Assembly (NCBI GenBank): GCA_027083925.1
Contig: JALWMK010000130.1
Span: forward strand, 1 to 39,421
Source of the DNA: Sedimenticola sp.
GTDB lineage: Bacteria; Pseudomonadota; Gammaproteobacteria; Chromatiales; Chromatiaceae
Reading direction: 5' to 3'
DNA: 39,421 bases
Part shown: positions 7,276-15,055 of the stretch, piece after piece
Position numbering within the stretch: the stretch's first letter is position 1
Layout: the number at the start of each line of letters is the position of its first letter
Notes under the pieces: model-generated
What the model saw: only the letters and a program-made list of their open reading frames with translations
Databases searched by the model: none
What the model was told of the DNA's origin: nothing
Program-made: the position numbers and the translations under genes

Positions 7276-9566
7276 GGCTGATCAACCTCTTTCGCCCGGC
7301 TCTGATTATCCACCGATGTGCCATATACCCGCTCGCCGCCATGAGCCCGGATCACGCCGGCTTCTTCAAGAAACTCCTGCTTCAAACCCCGCATGCGGGT
7401 ACGAAAATCACGGGTAATGTCCAGGGCATCGTTGGCACTGGTAATCACCCTGGGGGTGAGAACAATGACCAGTTCCACCCGCTCGTTACCCGTTTCCGTA
7501 GAACCAAACAACGCGCCAAGTATCGGGATTTTATAGACAAAAGGCACTCCGCCCTCCGCATTGGTGCGCTTGTCCCTGATCAGTCCGCCAAGCACTACGG
7601 TCTGCCCGCTCTGTACCGCCACGGTGCTGTTGATTTCCCGGGTCTGGATCGTCGGCTGGTTGGTGGACACTTCCGTATCGGCCACCGCGCTCACTTCCTG
7701 GGTGACTTCCATGGTCACCAGACCTCCCGGGTTGACCCGGGGTTTGACGGTCAGGATGATGCCTGTTTCACGATACTGCACCGTTTGAATGATATTGCCC
7801 GCATCGTTGCTCTGACTCTGGGTCAGCGTGGGCACTTCGTCGCCCACCCGGATCTTGGCTTCGTGATTGTCCAGCACCATGACCGACGGCGCAGACAACA
7901 CGTTGACCAGGGAATCGTTGGCAAAGGCGTTGAGTACCGCCTTGACCGCCCCGGTGCTGTCGATGAGCGACCAGTTGAAGCCGTTGAGCAACTTGCTGAT
8001 TCCCCCGGTGAGGTCGGTGCCGGCATTGGTGCCACCCACACCACCGATGCTTTGCTTGCCGCCACCGACACCTCCCTCGAAGAACCAGGAAATGCCGTAT
8101 TTCAGCTTGTCCTTGAGCAACACTTCCACGATGGTGGCTTCGATATGCACCTGCAAGGGCACGATATCCAGCTGCTCCAGGGTGCTCAGCACTTTCTTGT
8201 AGTCTCTGGCGGACGCCAGAATCAACAGCGTATTGTGATTTTCATCCGCGACCACGCGGATTTCGCCTTCCAGGGCACTGGTGTTGCCACTGCCAGCGGA
8301 AACGCTCTTCTTGGCGGCGGCAGGCGGTTTTTTTGCCTTGGTCACGGTGCTTTTCTTGTCCTTCGACGCTACCGTGGTACTCTTCAGCCCGGGCGCGATA
8401 CTTGCGGATTTGGTTTTTTTGCTGGCGCCCTTGCCAGTAAAGAGTTCGTTCAGCAGGCTCGCCAGGTCTTCCGCCTTGCCGTTGCGCACCCGGTAGACGA
8501 ACAGACGCTGTTCATCACCAGACTGGCTCATGGCATCAAAGCGTTTGACCCATTTCCCCACTTCTTTCAGGTATTCTTTTTGTGGCGTAACCACCAGGAA
8601 GCCATTGGCGCTTTCGATGGGTGTAATGCGCACCAGGCCACCCAGGGCCTTGCCGGCATCGCCGCCCAGCACTGCATCCAGATCTTTCTGTACATCTTCC
8701 ACACTGCCGTTTTCCAGCACGAAGAAGCCCACGGACAACCCCTTGATCCAGCTCACATCAAAGGTGTCGATCACCGCCAGCATCTGCTGCAGGTCACGGG
8801 CGTTGCCGGAGAGGATCAGCAGGTTACGTTTGGAATCCACCCTTACGATGCTGTTGTCCCGCACCAGGGGCTTGAGGATTTCATTCATTTCCTCGGCGCT
8901 GATGTTTTTCAGGGGGCGGATCTGCAAGCTGTGGCCCAAGGGCAGAGGGGTTTGGGAATCCGCCAGTTGCGGAGTCAACAGCCCCTTGTGCGCCTTGGTT
9001 ACGGGAACCACATGATAGACGCCATCCTGCTGCACCAGGGTCGCATTGTTCATACGCAGCAGGGTTTCCAGCAAGGGAAGCAGATCCTTGCGGGAGACCG
9101 GCGCGCCGGTTTGCATGCTCACGCCGCCACGCACGCCGGGATCGACAATGTAACCAAGCTGCAGGGTATCGCCCAGGATCACCTTCACCACTTCACGAAT
9201 ATCGGTGTTCTCAAAAGCCAGGGTGATGTCCCGCTTGTTGCTGAACACGGGCGCCTTGTCGGCGGCTTTTGGGGCAGCAGGCTTGCCAATCAGTTTTCCG
9301 CTACCCGTAACCTGCCAATCCTGTGCGATGGGCAAAGCAGCCGCTTCTTCCCGGGGAGTGGCTACAGCAATGCTTTTTGCCAGATCGGTTCCCTGTTTGG
9401 CGTCCAGCACGCCACTGGCGGTGTTTACCGGAACGGGAGGGAGCGCGGCAGATTCCTGCTGCGCTTTCGCGAAAGGAAACGACTGACAGGCACTGAGGGA
9501 AAGCGCTGCCAGCATGAGCAACAGCCCCCGGCCAATACGGTGATGGATGGACACGGTGTTATTCAA
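7272..9566 (-). CDS. gspD: Type II secretion system secretin GspD
   Basis: Forms the outer-membrane channel of the type II system. The 764-residue product has a lipoprotein-type signal (LSLSAC, Cys27). The N0 domain is at about 105-175 (TLAFENTDIREVVKVILGD), followed by N1-N3 ring domains and the secretin core from about 500. Core hallmarks are VPTLTQSQ, GIILTVKPRV and, near the end, GQTVVLGGLI with VPFVYKIPILGALFG. Between N2 and N3 (about 385-440) lies a long Lys/Ala/Ser-rich low-complexity insert. The start is a TTG with a good AAGGAA seven bases upstream; the next in-frame candidate would shorten the signal. It is 68 bases downstream of gspN, the widest gap in this part of the operon. Confidence 0.97.
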   Translation of the reverse strand: MNNTVSIHHRIGRGLLLMLAALSLSACQSFPFAKAQQESAALPPVPVNTASGVLDAKQGTDLAKSIAVATPREEAAALPIAQDWQVTGSGKLIGKPAAPKAADKAPVFSNKRDITLAFENTDIREVVKVILGDTLQLGYIVDPGVRGGVSMQTGAPVSRKDLLPLLETLLRMNNATLVQQDGVYHVVPVTKAHKGLLTPQLADSQTPLPLGHSLQIRPLKNISAEEMNEILKPLVRDNSIVRVDSKRNLLILSGNARDLQQMLAVIDTFDVSWIKGLSVGFFVLENGSVEDVQKDLDAVLGGDAGKALGGLVRITPIESANGFLVVTPQKEYLKEVGKWVKRFDAMSQSGDEQRLFVYRVRNGKAEDLASLLNELFTGKGASKKTKSASIAPGLKSTTVASKDKKSTVTKAKKPPAAAKKSVSAGSGNTSALEGEIRVVADENHNTLLILASARDYKKVLSTLEQLDIVPLQVHIEATIVEVLLKDKLKYGISWFFEGGVGGGKQSIGGVGGTNAGTDLTGGISKLLNGFNWSLIDSTGAVKAVLNAFANDSLVNVLSAPSVMVLDNHEAKIRVGDEVPTLTQSQSNDAGNIIQTVQYRETGIILTVKPRVNPGGLVTMEVTQEVSAVADTEVSTNQPTIQTREINSTVAVQSGQTVVLGGLIRDKRTNAEGGVPFVYKIPILGALFGSTETGNERVELVIVLTPRVITSANDALDITRDFRTRMRGLKQEFLEEAGVIRAHGGERVYGTSVDNQSRAKEVDQP

Positions 9567-9634
9567 TCTACATTTCCTTATTTAATTAAGCGCGGGATAG
9601 TAGCACATACCACCCCGCGCTGAAACACGGCGGG

Positions 9635-10228
9635 CTAGGGTTTGGGGATAGCAGGCTTGGGTGCAGCTTTGCCCGCATTATTGTTTTTCTTTGCAACCAG
9701 CGGTTTGGGCACAGGTTTGACCGGCACTACCGGCCTGTAGTTCCGCAGCAGCAGTTCCTCGGTTTCGCTGCCATTGCTCAGCACCAGCCGATCGGCATCG
9801 ATGCGGGTCACTTTCCAGCCATCCACTTCTTCGCCGACATGTATCCGCCGGGAGCCTTTTTGCCTGCCCCCCTTTACCAAAGCATATTTCTGCTTGCCAA
9901 TGACGATGATCGCGCTCAACTGCATCCGCGGCTTTCCCACCTTGCGCTTTGGCTTGATTGGCGATTTCTTGCCTGGCGGTGCGGGCACATAGGGTGGTGG
10001 CGGGCGGCGCTTGTTGAAAAACAGCGGACGGTCGGCAATCGGCTGATAGGCCGCTTGCGGCGGGAAGCCGGAAACCCTGTCCATACTGTCCAGCAGGGCG
10101 TTGATCTGATCCCCCTTTTGCTCTTGCACCGCATTCACTGCAACTTTCGGGGGCTGGGGCGGAAAGTACCAGCGCCAGGCAAGAAAACCAAGTAGCAATA
10201 CGGCTATCGTCAGCCACAGCTTCTTCAT
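9635..10228 (-). CDS. Type II secretion inner-membrane protein, GspC/XpsN-like
   Basis: Likely the inner-membrane component that touches the secretin, in the place XpsN holds in Xanthomonas. It has 197 residues: one N-terminal membrane anchor (about 5-23), a linker, then a region like the GspC homology domain at about 62-165 (YQPIADRPLFF, LSAIIVIGKQKYALV, VGEEVDGWKVTRID). No PDZ domain follows, unlike classical GspC. A Pro/Lys-rich stretch (RRPPPPYVPAPPGKK) interrupts the middle and the tail is Pro/Lys/Asn-rich. The ATG overlaps the gspM stop as ATGA and a GGAGG lies just upstream. The naming (C, N or P) varies between systems, so no symbol is given. Confidence 0.83.
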   Translation of the reverse strand: MKKLWLTIAVLLLGFLAWRWYFPPQPPKVAVNAVQEQKGDQINALLDSMDRVSGFPPQAAYQPIADRPLFFNKRRPPPPYVPAPPGKKSPIKPKRKVGKPRMQLSAIIVIGKQKYALVKGGRQKGSRRIHVGEEVDGWKVTRIDADRLVLSNGSETEELLLRNYRPVVPVKPVPKPLVAKKNNNAGKAAPKPAIPKP

Positions 10229-10806
10229 TTTCCTCCTCCCGGAAGATACCCCACCAGACCAAAGCTGACATCCAGCTCATAACCTTCTACGCGGTTCTGG
10301 CGCCGCCCCTTGACCGTGCGGCGACTGCGTATGGAGATATTCTGCACCATGATGATGGGCAGCTGCCCTTCCAGTTCGTGCAAAACCTTGGCCAGGGCCT
10401 CCACATCTCCTTTCATGCGCACTTTGATCTCGATTTCCTGAGTGTCGCCGTCTTTGTCCGCATCAAGCTTCTGGGTGCTGATCAGCTTTCCCCCTGCTCC
10501 GGTAATGATTTTCTTTACCCGGTTCTGCAGCTCTGCCGCCGCCAGCTCCGGGTTTGCTGCAGCGATAAAATAGTTACGTTTGCGCAAATCCTGGCGCAGC
10601 GCCTTGAGACGCTTTTCCAGCAGGGGACGGCTGTCGAGAAGGCGTTGATAACGCTCGATATTATCCACTGACTGGCTGGCGGCAGCATCATAAAACTGCA
10701 TCTTGGACCACCAGGGCAGAAAAACCATGGCCAGAACAAGCGCCACAGCCAGGAACAGGGCACCCAGCAACAATACGCATTTCCCGTTATCGGTTTGCAG
10801 GTTCAT
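10225..10806 (-). CDS. gspM: Type II secretion protein GspM (GspMb/PilO-like)
   Basis: Inner-membrane assembly-platform protein that pairs with GspL. The 193-residue product has a single N-terminal membrane span (about 10-31), a coiled-coil-prone segment (about 45-78, rich in Leu, Arg and Lys) and a periplasmic ferredoxin-like domain at about 88-190, as in PilO. The gene lies between gspL and the gspC/N-like gene. Its ATG shares bases with the gspL stop (TAATG). Sequence conservation in this family is low, so the call rests on architecture and operon place. Confidence 0.85.
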   Translation of the reverse strand: MNLQTDNGKCVLLLGALFLAVALVLAMVFLPWWSKMQFYDAAASQSVDNIERYQRLLDSRPLLEKRLKALRQDLRKRNYFIAAANPELAAAELQNRVKKIITGAGGKLISTQKLDADKDGDTQEIEIKVRMKGDVEALAKVLHELEGQLPIIMVQNISIRSRRTVKGRRQNRVEGYELDVSFGLVGYLPGGGK

Positions 10807-12107
10807 TATCCACCAGCCCCCGACATCATGCGTTGTGGCGGCATGGCGGAAGGACTGGGCCGGGAAGCAGCCCGCTCCATGTCCGTCCCATATTCAACTA
10901 CCGGCAGGGGCACCGGGGCTGGCGGTTGCGCTGGTGTCGGAACAGGCGCGTTTCCAGCGCCTGCTGGCTCAACAGCGGGCGCAGATGGAGCAGTTTCTTT
11001 GCCCTCTTTCACTTGCCCTGCAGGTGGCGCTCCCTGTTCCCCGGCGGACGCTGTGGCGACGCTGCTCAGATCGCGGGGAAATGGCATATTGATATTGGCA
11101 GCAAGGTTGAATACTTCCTTGCCGCGCTGCTGGGTAACCGGTGAAAGAAAATGCGGCGCATCGAAAGCAGGGGATTTCTGCAGCAAGCCGATCAATGAAG
11201 ATGCGGAACTGGATGTGCCATTGATGGTCAGTTTGTTGCCCTTGACTTCCATACGCTGCAGCGACGTATCGTCTGGCAGCAAATTGGTCAATACCTGCAG
11301 CACGTCCAGCACCGGCGGAAAGGCCTGCCATTGATCACGAATCACTTCCAGCACCTTGATTTCTTCGTCCACCCGCTCACGCAATTCCATGACCTTACCC
11401 ACCTTGCCACGCAGTACTGCCTCTCTGGATTGCAGGGAAATTGCTATTTCGCGCTTCTGCCACAAGGGCAGCGCCATTGCAGCGGCCAGTAGCACAACCA
11501 CCAGGGCTGCCGGCGCCATACGCTGGGCCAGGCGCTTCAGGTTCAGCCTGGGGCGCAACGCTGGCGGCAGCAGGTTTGCGTCATCCCACAGACCAGCAGC
11601 GCTGAGGCTGTCTACCGCTATACCCGCCGAACGCAACACGCTCAGCCAGTCGTCCACCCGCTTGCGCGGCACCAGCGCCACTTCCACTGGAAGCATGTCT
11701 GCGCCTTCCCCGCGGGCATTGAGGTGAAAGTCGAAATACACCTGCTCAGCGGAAAAGGGGGTGAAGCGATCCAGTTCGAAGCTGATTACCTGGCGCAGGT
11801 TTTCCCGGGCTGCCGCAGGCAAGGCGATGGTGCGGCTCAGCAACCAGTCAACAGGAAGCAAGACGGCAAGGGGATGCTCATGAGGTTTGAGCAGGGCAGA
11901 AACGGCAGGATCGACAACTGTACTGCCCAGAAGAACTTCACCCAGTTTCTTGCCATCCCGGTACAGCTCGGCGCGTTCCCCCTGTATTTCCAGTATGTAG
12001 GGCGTAGCGCCGGAAGCAACGCGTTCGGCCAGCGCTCCAGGCAGACAGGTCAGCAAACGCTGCCGCCAGAAGCGAAATTTGGCCAGACTGGAAAAATTCA
12101 TGCCCAT
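10806..12107 (-). CDS. gspL: Type II secretion protein GspL (PilM/PilN-like fusion)
   Basis: Links the cytoplasmic ATPase GspE to the membrane platform. The 433-residue protein has a cytoplasmic actin-like region in its first half (about 35-180, including VLLPVDWLLSRTIALP), a membrane span at about 200-218 and a periplasmic PilN-like domain at about 225-355 (LTNLLPDDTSLQRMEVKGNK). The last 75 residues are Ala/Pro-rich and look disordered, an unusual extension. ATG at 12107 has a GAAGG six bases upstream, within the end of gspK; a second ATG two codons on is possible. The actin-like part is shorter than in classical GspL. Confidence 0.88.
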   Translation of the reverse strand: MGMNFSSLAKFRFWRQRLLTCLPGALAERVASGATPYILEIQGERAELYRDGKKLGEVLLGSTVVDPAVSALLKPHEHPLAVLLPVDWLLSRTIALPAAARENLRQVISFELDRFTPFSAEQVYFDFHLNARGEGADMLPVEVALVPRKRVDDWLSVLRSAGIAVDSLSAAGLWDDANLLPPALRPRLNLKRLAQRMAPAALVVVLLAAAMALPLWQKREIAISLQSREAVLRGKVGKVMELRERVDEEIKVLEVIRDQWQAFPPVLDVLQVLTNLLPDDTSLQRMEVKGNKLTINGTSSSASSLIGLLQKSPAFDAPHFLSPVTQQRGKEVFNLAANINMPFPRDLSSVATASAGEQGAPPAGQVKEGKETAPSAPAVEPAGAGNAPVPTPAQPPAPVPLPVVEYGTDMERAASRPSPSAMPPQRMMSGAGG

Positions 12108-12109
12108 CT

Positions 12110-13039
12110 TCAGCCTTCTTCCTGCTGGAGCGCTACCCGCCCCAGGGACTGGAGTTTGCCGAATTTTTTCTGTAACAACATATAACCTTTGCGTGTCTTG
12201 GATTCGATGCCAACAACCATTTCTCCCTGAGCCTTTCCTCCGCCAGGAAGATCCACTTCGGCGACCAGCCGAAAGCGTGTGCCTTTGCCCACCTTCAAAA
12301 AGGCACCGCCAAATGCCGGAGCGGGAACCGGCAGCCCTTGCTCCAGCGCCTGCTGGCGCTCAAGCAGATACTGGTCGACCTGCACCGGCGTTACGCCGGG
12401 TATGGCCAGCAATACCGCTCTGGAGGCAAATGCGGGATTGACTGTACGTTGCCGCGCATCCACGGTCAATGCCCCGGCCAGCTTTTTGTATAATTCAGGA
12501 GTGATTCCTGCAACCTGCTGCAACTCTTCGATAGACAGAAACACCCCGTCACGAGCGCCGATGGGACGCCCCAAGGCACGATAGTCCCGATCCTCTGCGC
12601 CCTGGGCGTGAGTGGTGTTATCAGGATCACGCCAGTCCAGGATCGCATCCCGCACCGCCATTGCCTGCTCTTCTTCCAGCCCGAAAGACTCCAGCAGACT
12701 TTGCAGCATCTGCGCATTCACCTGATTGAGATCGATGCGCGCATTTTCCGGCATGGCGCCTATCCAGATGGCCTTGCCGGCGAATGTCCAGGGATGCAAG
12801 CGCCCGTCCACCGGCCAGGGATTGTCTTCACGGGGGCGGGCGCGCCGTTCCAGCATGAGCATCATGAAATTCAACCCGGCGCTGACCAGCGCCCTTCCCT
12901 CGCGCTCCTGGCGAATGTTGCTGGTCATGGCAACCCCGGTGCGCTGCACCATGGACATGGAGCCGGCGATGACGCTGAGCAATACGATTACCCACAATAC
13001 CAGCACCAGGGCGATTCCCTTTTGTCGTACCGGCCTCAT
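12110..13039 (-). CDS. gspK: Type II secretion minor pseudopilin GspK
   Basis: Caps the pseudopilus tip with GspI and GspJ. It has 309 residues from the ATG at 13039 (MRPVRQKG then IALVLVLWVIVLLS). The class III prepilin signal is cut after that Gly, and the mature N-terminus has no Glu at position 5, which is normal for GspK alone among pseudopilins. The large globular domain includes NARIDLNQVNAQ and a repeated helix-hairpin-helix-like region with LDWRDPDN. The frame is open 14 codons upstream, but those codons lie inside gspJ and would spoil the prepilin leader. Five bases separate it from the gspJ stop. Confidence 0.95.
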   Translation of the reverse strand: MRPVRQKGIALVLVLWVIVLLSVIAGSMSMVQRTGVAMTSNIRQEREGRALVSAGLNFMMLMLERRARPREDNPWPVDGRLHPWTFAGKAIWIGAMPENARIDLNQVNAQMLQSLLESFGLEEEQAMAVRDAILDWRDPDNTTHAQGAEDRDYRALGRPIGARDGVFLSIEELQQVAGITPELYKKLAGALTVDARQRTVNPAFASRAVLLAIPGVTPVQVDQYLLERQQALEQGLPVPAPAFGGAFLKVGKGTRFRLVAEVDLPGGGKAQGEMVVGIESKTRKGYMLLQKKFGKLQSLGRVALQQEEG

Positions 13040-13044
13040 CACAA

Positions 13045-13740
13045 TCAGTACCCCGGAAGCTCGAAGGTCATTTCCGGCCATGCGCCTTTTTGATCCTCGA
13101 TCTGCATGCGCACCAGCATGGGTAAAAAGGGATGCTCATCCCAGCCATCCGTCCAGCTGGCAAAATCATCTCCCTTGTTCTCCACGCCGTAATAGGAAAA
13201 GTCCAGGCTCCTGATTTCATCGACAAGCACGGACTCACTGTACCAGGCACGCAGCTCCGGCTTTTCTCGCTCTCCCCGGAACACCGCCGCTCCCGACAGG
13301 GGACGCCATTGCGGCAGCCCGGCATCACCAGAAAGCACTTCGGGATGGTACAGCCAGCGGCGCAAGACCAGCTGTTTTTTTCCGTCCCGCAGTCCTTGTT
13401 GCAGGCGAATGATGTACAGCCCGCCACTGCCCAGATGGGCAGGCATGGGGCTGACGAACTCCACAGCCCGGGCATTTCCCTTGAAAAAGAAAACATTACC
13501 GCCTTCCGATTCCACGTGGCTGTTCAAAGCCCGGGCCTGGCGGAAGCGGTCGGACAAATACTGCCACACCATGCTGATGCTGGTATCCCGCTCCAGCCGC
13601 GTCTCGCTCGCATCCCAGGCCTTTCCAGCAAAACGCAACGCACCGAACAGCAACAGCATCATCAGGCCGATGAGCGCCAGGGAAATGATCATTTCCAGCA
13701 GGGTAAAGCCTCGCATGCGGCATTTTTCGACTGTACGCAT
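13045..13740 (-). CDS. gspJ: Type II secretion minor pseudopilin GspJ
   Basis: Tip-complex pseudopilin of 231 residues. The prepilin leader is short and basic (MRTVEKCRMRG) and is followed by FTLLEMIISLALIGLMMLLLF, with the conserved Glu at +5, so it is a substrate of the prepilin peptidase, which is not encoded in this window. The globular part has the usual ETRLERD and WQYLSDRFRQAR helix and a beta region (LVLRRWLYHPE). The ATG overlaps the gspI stop as TAATG. Confidence 0.95.
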   Translation of the reverse strand: MRTVEKCRMRGFTLLEMIISLALIGLMMLLLFGALRFAGKAWDASETRLERDTSISMVWQYLSDRFRQARALNSHVESEGGNVFFFKGNARAVEFVSPMPAHLGSGGLYIIRLQQGLRDGKKQLVLRRWLYHPEVLSGDAGLPQWRPLSGAAVFRGEREKPELRAWYSESVLVDEIRSLDFSYYGVENKGDDFASWTDGWDEHPFLPMLVRMQIEDQKGAWPEMTFELPGY

Positions 13741-14114
13741 TATTTGTCGCTCAAGCGCAAGGTATCGAGAACATAGCTGCGATGGCGTCCGCCATCTCCC
13801 CAGCTCACTTTCACATGTACCCGATAGGGCTTGAAACTTCGGGGAAGATCCTCCAGTTCTTCATAGGACAACACATCCACCTTCCAGCGAAAGCCACTTT
13901 CCTCGCCCTGCTCGCTGCCTTGGCGCAGGGGCACCTGATCAGCCACTTCCGCCAGCTTGGATTCGGCGACGATCATGGCGCTGGTGTATTCACCGGCAAC
14001 GGACAGGTTGTGCAGACTGCCGCCAAAGGCCTGATACAAGGCGCCAAGAGACATGGCCAGGATAGCGAAGGCCACCAGCACTTCCAGCAGGGAGAAGCCC
14101 CGTTGATGCCGCAT
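13740..14114 (-). CDS. gspI: Type II secretion minor pseudopilin GspI
   Basis: Small tip-complex pseudopilin, 124 residues. The leader MRHQRG is followed by FSLLEVLVAFAILAMSLGAL with Glu at +5. The rest has the family features AMIVAESKLAEV and a C-terminal beta sheet (RVHVKVSW). Overlap with gspH is TGATG. The length is normal for GspI. Confidence 0.95.
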   Translation of the reverse strand: MRHQRGFSLLEVLVAFAILAMSLGALYQAFGGSLHNLSVAGEYTSAMIVAESKLAEVADQVPLRQGSEQGEESGFRWKVDVLSYEELEDLPRSFKPYRVHVKVSWGDGGRHRSYVLDTLRLSDK

Positions 14115-14566
14115 CAGCTTTCCGGCTCCACATCCAGAATGCGCACCTTGCCGGTCAGCCAGTCCACATCGATGCCGAAGGCGCGCTCACCATAGCTCAG
14201 GGTGATGCGCCCGCCAGTGGAACCGCCATCAGGGAAAAAGCGGATCGCACCAATGCTTTCCCCACGGGTTTCGCTTTCTGCTGTGAGCAATTCGATCTTC
14301 AGCTTTTCGGAAATGGAATAAGCCTTCTTTCTGCCGGTAACCTGAAAGCTGTGTTTCTCGACATTCAGGGTCAAGGTGGACTCTTCCCGGGCGGTAAGGG
14401 CATGGTTGCGGGCAAAGCGCAGCCCGGCAGCCAGCTCCCGGGAAGCAGATTTGAGTTGGGTGCCGGGCAGGGCGCTGGAAATCATGGGCGGCACCAGGGT
14501 CATCAATATGGCCATCAGCGCCATGACCACGAGCAGCTCCAGCAGGGTAAAACCCCTGACCCGCAC
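14114..14566 (-). CDS. gspH: Type II secretion minor pseudopilin GspH
   Basis: Pseudopilin of 150 residues connecting the tip complex to the GspG fibre. Leader MRVRG, then FTLLELLVVMALMAILM with Glu at +5; the GspH/FimT-type globular domain follows (SASRELAAGLRFARNHAL, late GGRITLSYG). The start chosen is a GTG at 14566, five bases past the gspG stop, because it yields a proper short prepilin leader. The same frame stays open for 58 codons further upstream, but that stretch lies inside gspG and makes no sense as a prepilin signal. Confidence 0.92.
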   Translation of the reverse strand: MRVRGFTLLELLVVMALMAILMTLVPPMISSALPGTQLKSASRELAAGLRFARNHALTAREESTLTLNVEKHSFQVTGRKKAYSISEKLKIELLTAESETRGESIGAIRFFPDGGSTGGRITLSYGERAFGIDVDWLTGKVRILDVEPES

Positions 14567-14570
14567 TACA

Positions 14571-14972
14571 CTATTGCCAGCTGGTGATGTCCTTGCTCTC
14601 ACCCTCACCGCCGGGGCTGCCATCAGCGCCATAGGAAACGATATCGAAATCACCATGCTCGCCGGGGAAGCGGTATTGATAGAGGTTTCCCCAAGGATCC
14701 TTGGGCAGCTTGTCCAGTACCGGCTTGCCGCCATTGACACCTTTGGTCAGCTCTTCCAGGGACCGGGGATAGCGCCCGGCATCCAGCCGGTACAAATCCA
14801 GCGCGCCCTTGAGGCTGCCAATCTGGGCCACCGCCGCGTCATGTTTTCCCTTGCCGAACTGATCCATAACCCTGGGCCCGACCAAACCGGCGAGCATGGC
14901 CAGAATCGCCAGCACCACAAGCAGTTCAAGCAGGGTAAAACCCGCATTACCGCGATACTTCTTGATTTTCAT
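14571..14972 (-). CDS. gspG: Type II secretion major pseudopilin GspG
   Basis: Main subunit of the pseudopilus, 133 residues. The leader MKIKKYRGNAG is followed by FTLLELLVVLAILAMLAGLV with Glu at +5. The C-terminal part has DPWGNLYQYRFPG and DIVSYGADGSPGGEGESKD, the calcium-binding loop region of GspG. An in-frame ATG seven codons upstream exists, but 14972 gives the standard leader and has a GGAG upstream. The 83-base gap before this gene carries a stable TTCG-loop hairpin (15004-15021), notable because GspG is needed in larger amounts than its neighbours. Confidence 0.97.
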   Translation of the reverse strand: MKIKKYRGNAGFTLLELLVVLAILAMLAGLVGPRVMDQFGKGKHDAAVAQIGSLKGALDLYRLDAGRYPRSLEELTKGVNGGKPVLDKLPKDPWGNLYQYRFPGEHGDFDIVSYGADGSPGGEGESKDITSWQ

Positions 14973-15003
14973 ACTACTGTTTTCTCCATTCAATCTTCTG
15001 TAT

Positions 15004-15021
15004 CTGAACCCGAAGATTCAG
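15004..15021 (-). other. TTCG-tetraloop hairpin between gspF and gspG
   Basis: On the minus strand CTGAATC-TTCG-GGTTCAG forms a 7-bp stem (one T-G pair) closed by C(TTCG)G, an exceptionally stable RNA tetraloop. No T tract follows, so it is not a terminator. It may act as an mRNA processing or stability element ahead of gspG. Confidence 0.55.
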
Positions 15022-15055
15022 GCTCTGCGACATCACAGCACAGGCGGAACACCTG

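Noticed and set aside
7341-9623. A 760-codon plus-strand frame opposite gspD
   Set aside because: It mirrors the GC-rich codon pattern of gspD, has a His/Gln-rich composition typical of antisense shadows and no domain.
14567-14740. Longer gspH starting at 14740
   Set aside because: It would lie inside gspG and put about 60 residues before the prepilin cleavage site; the GTG at 14566 gives a normal leader.
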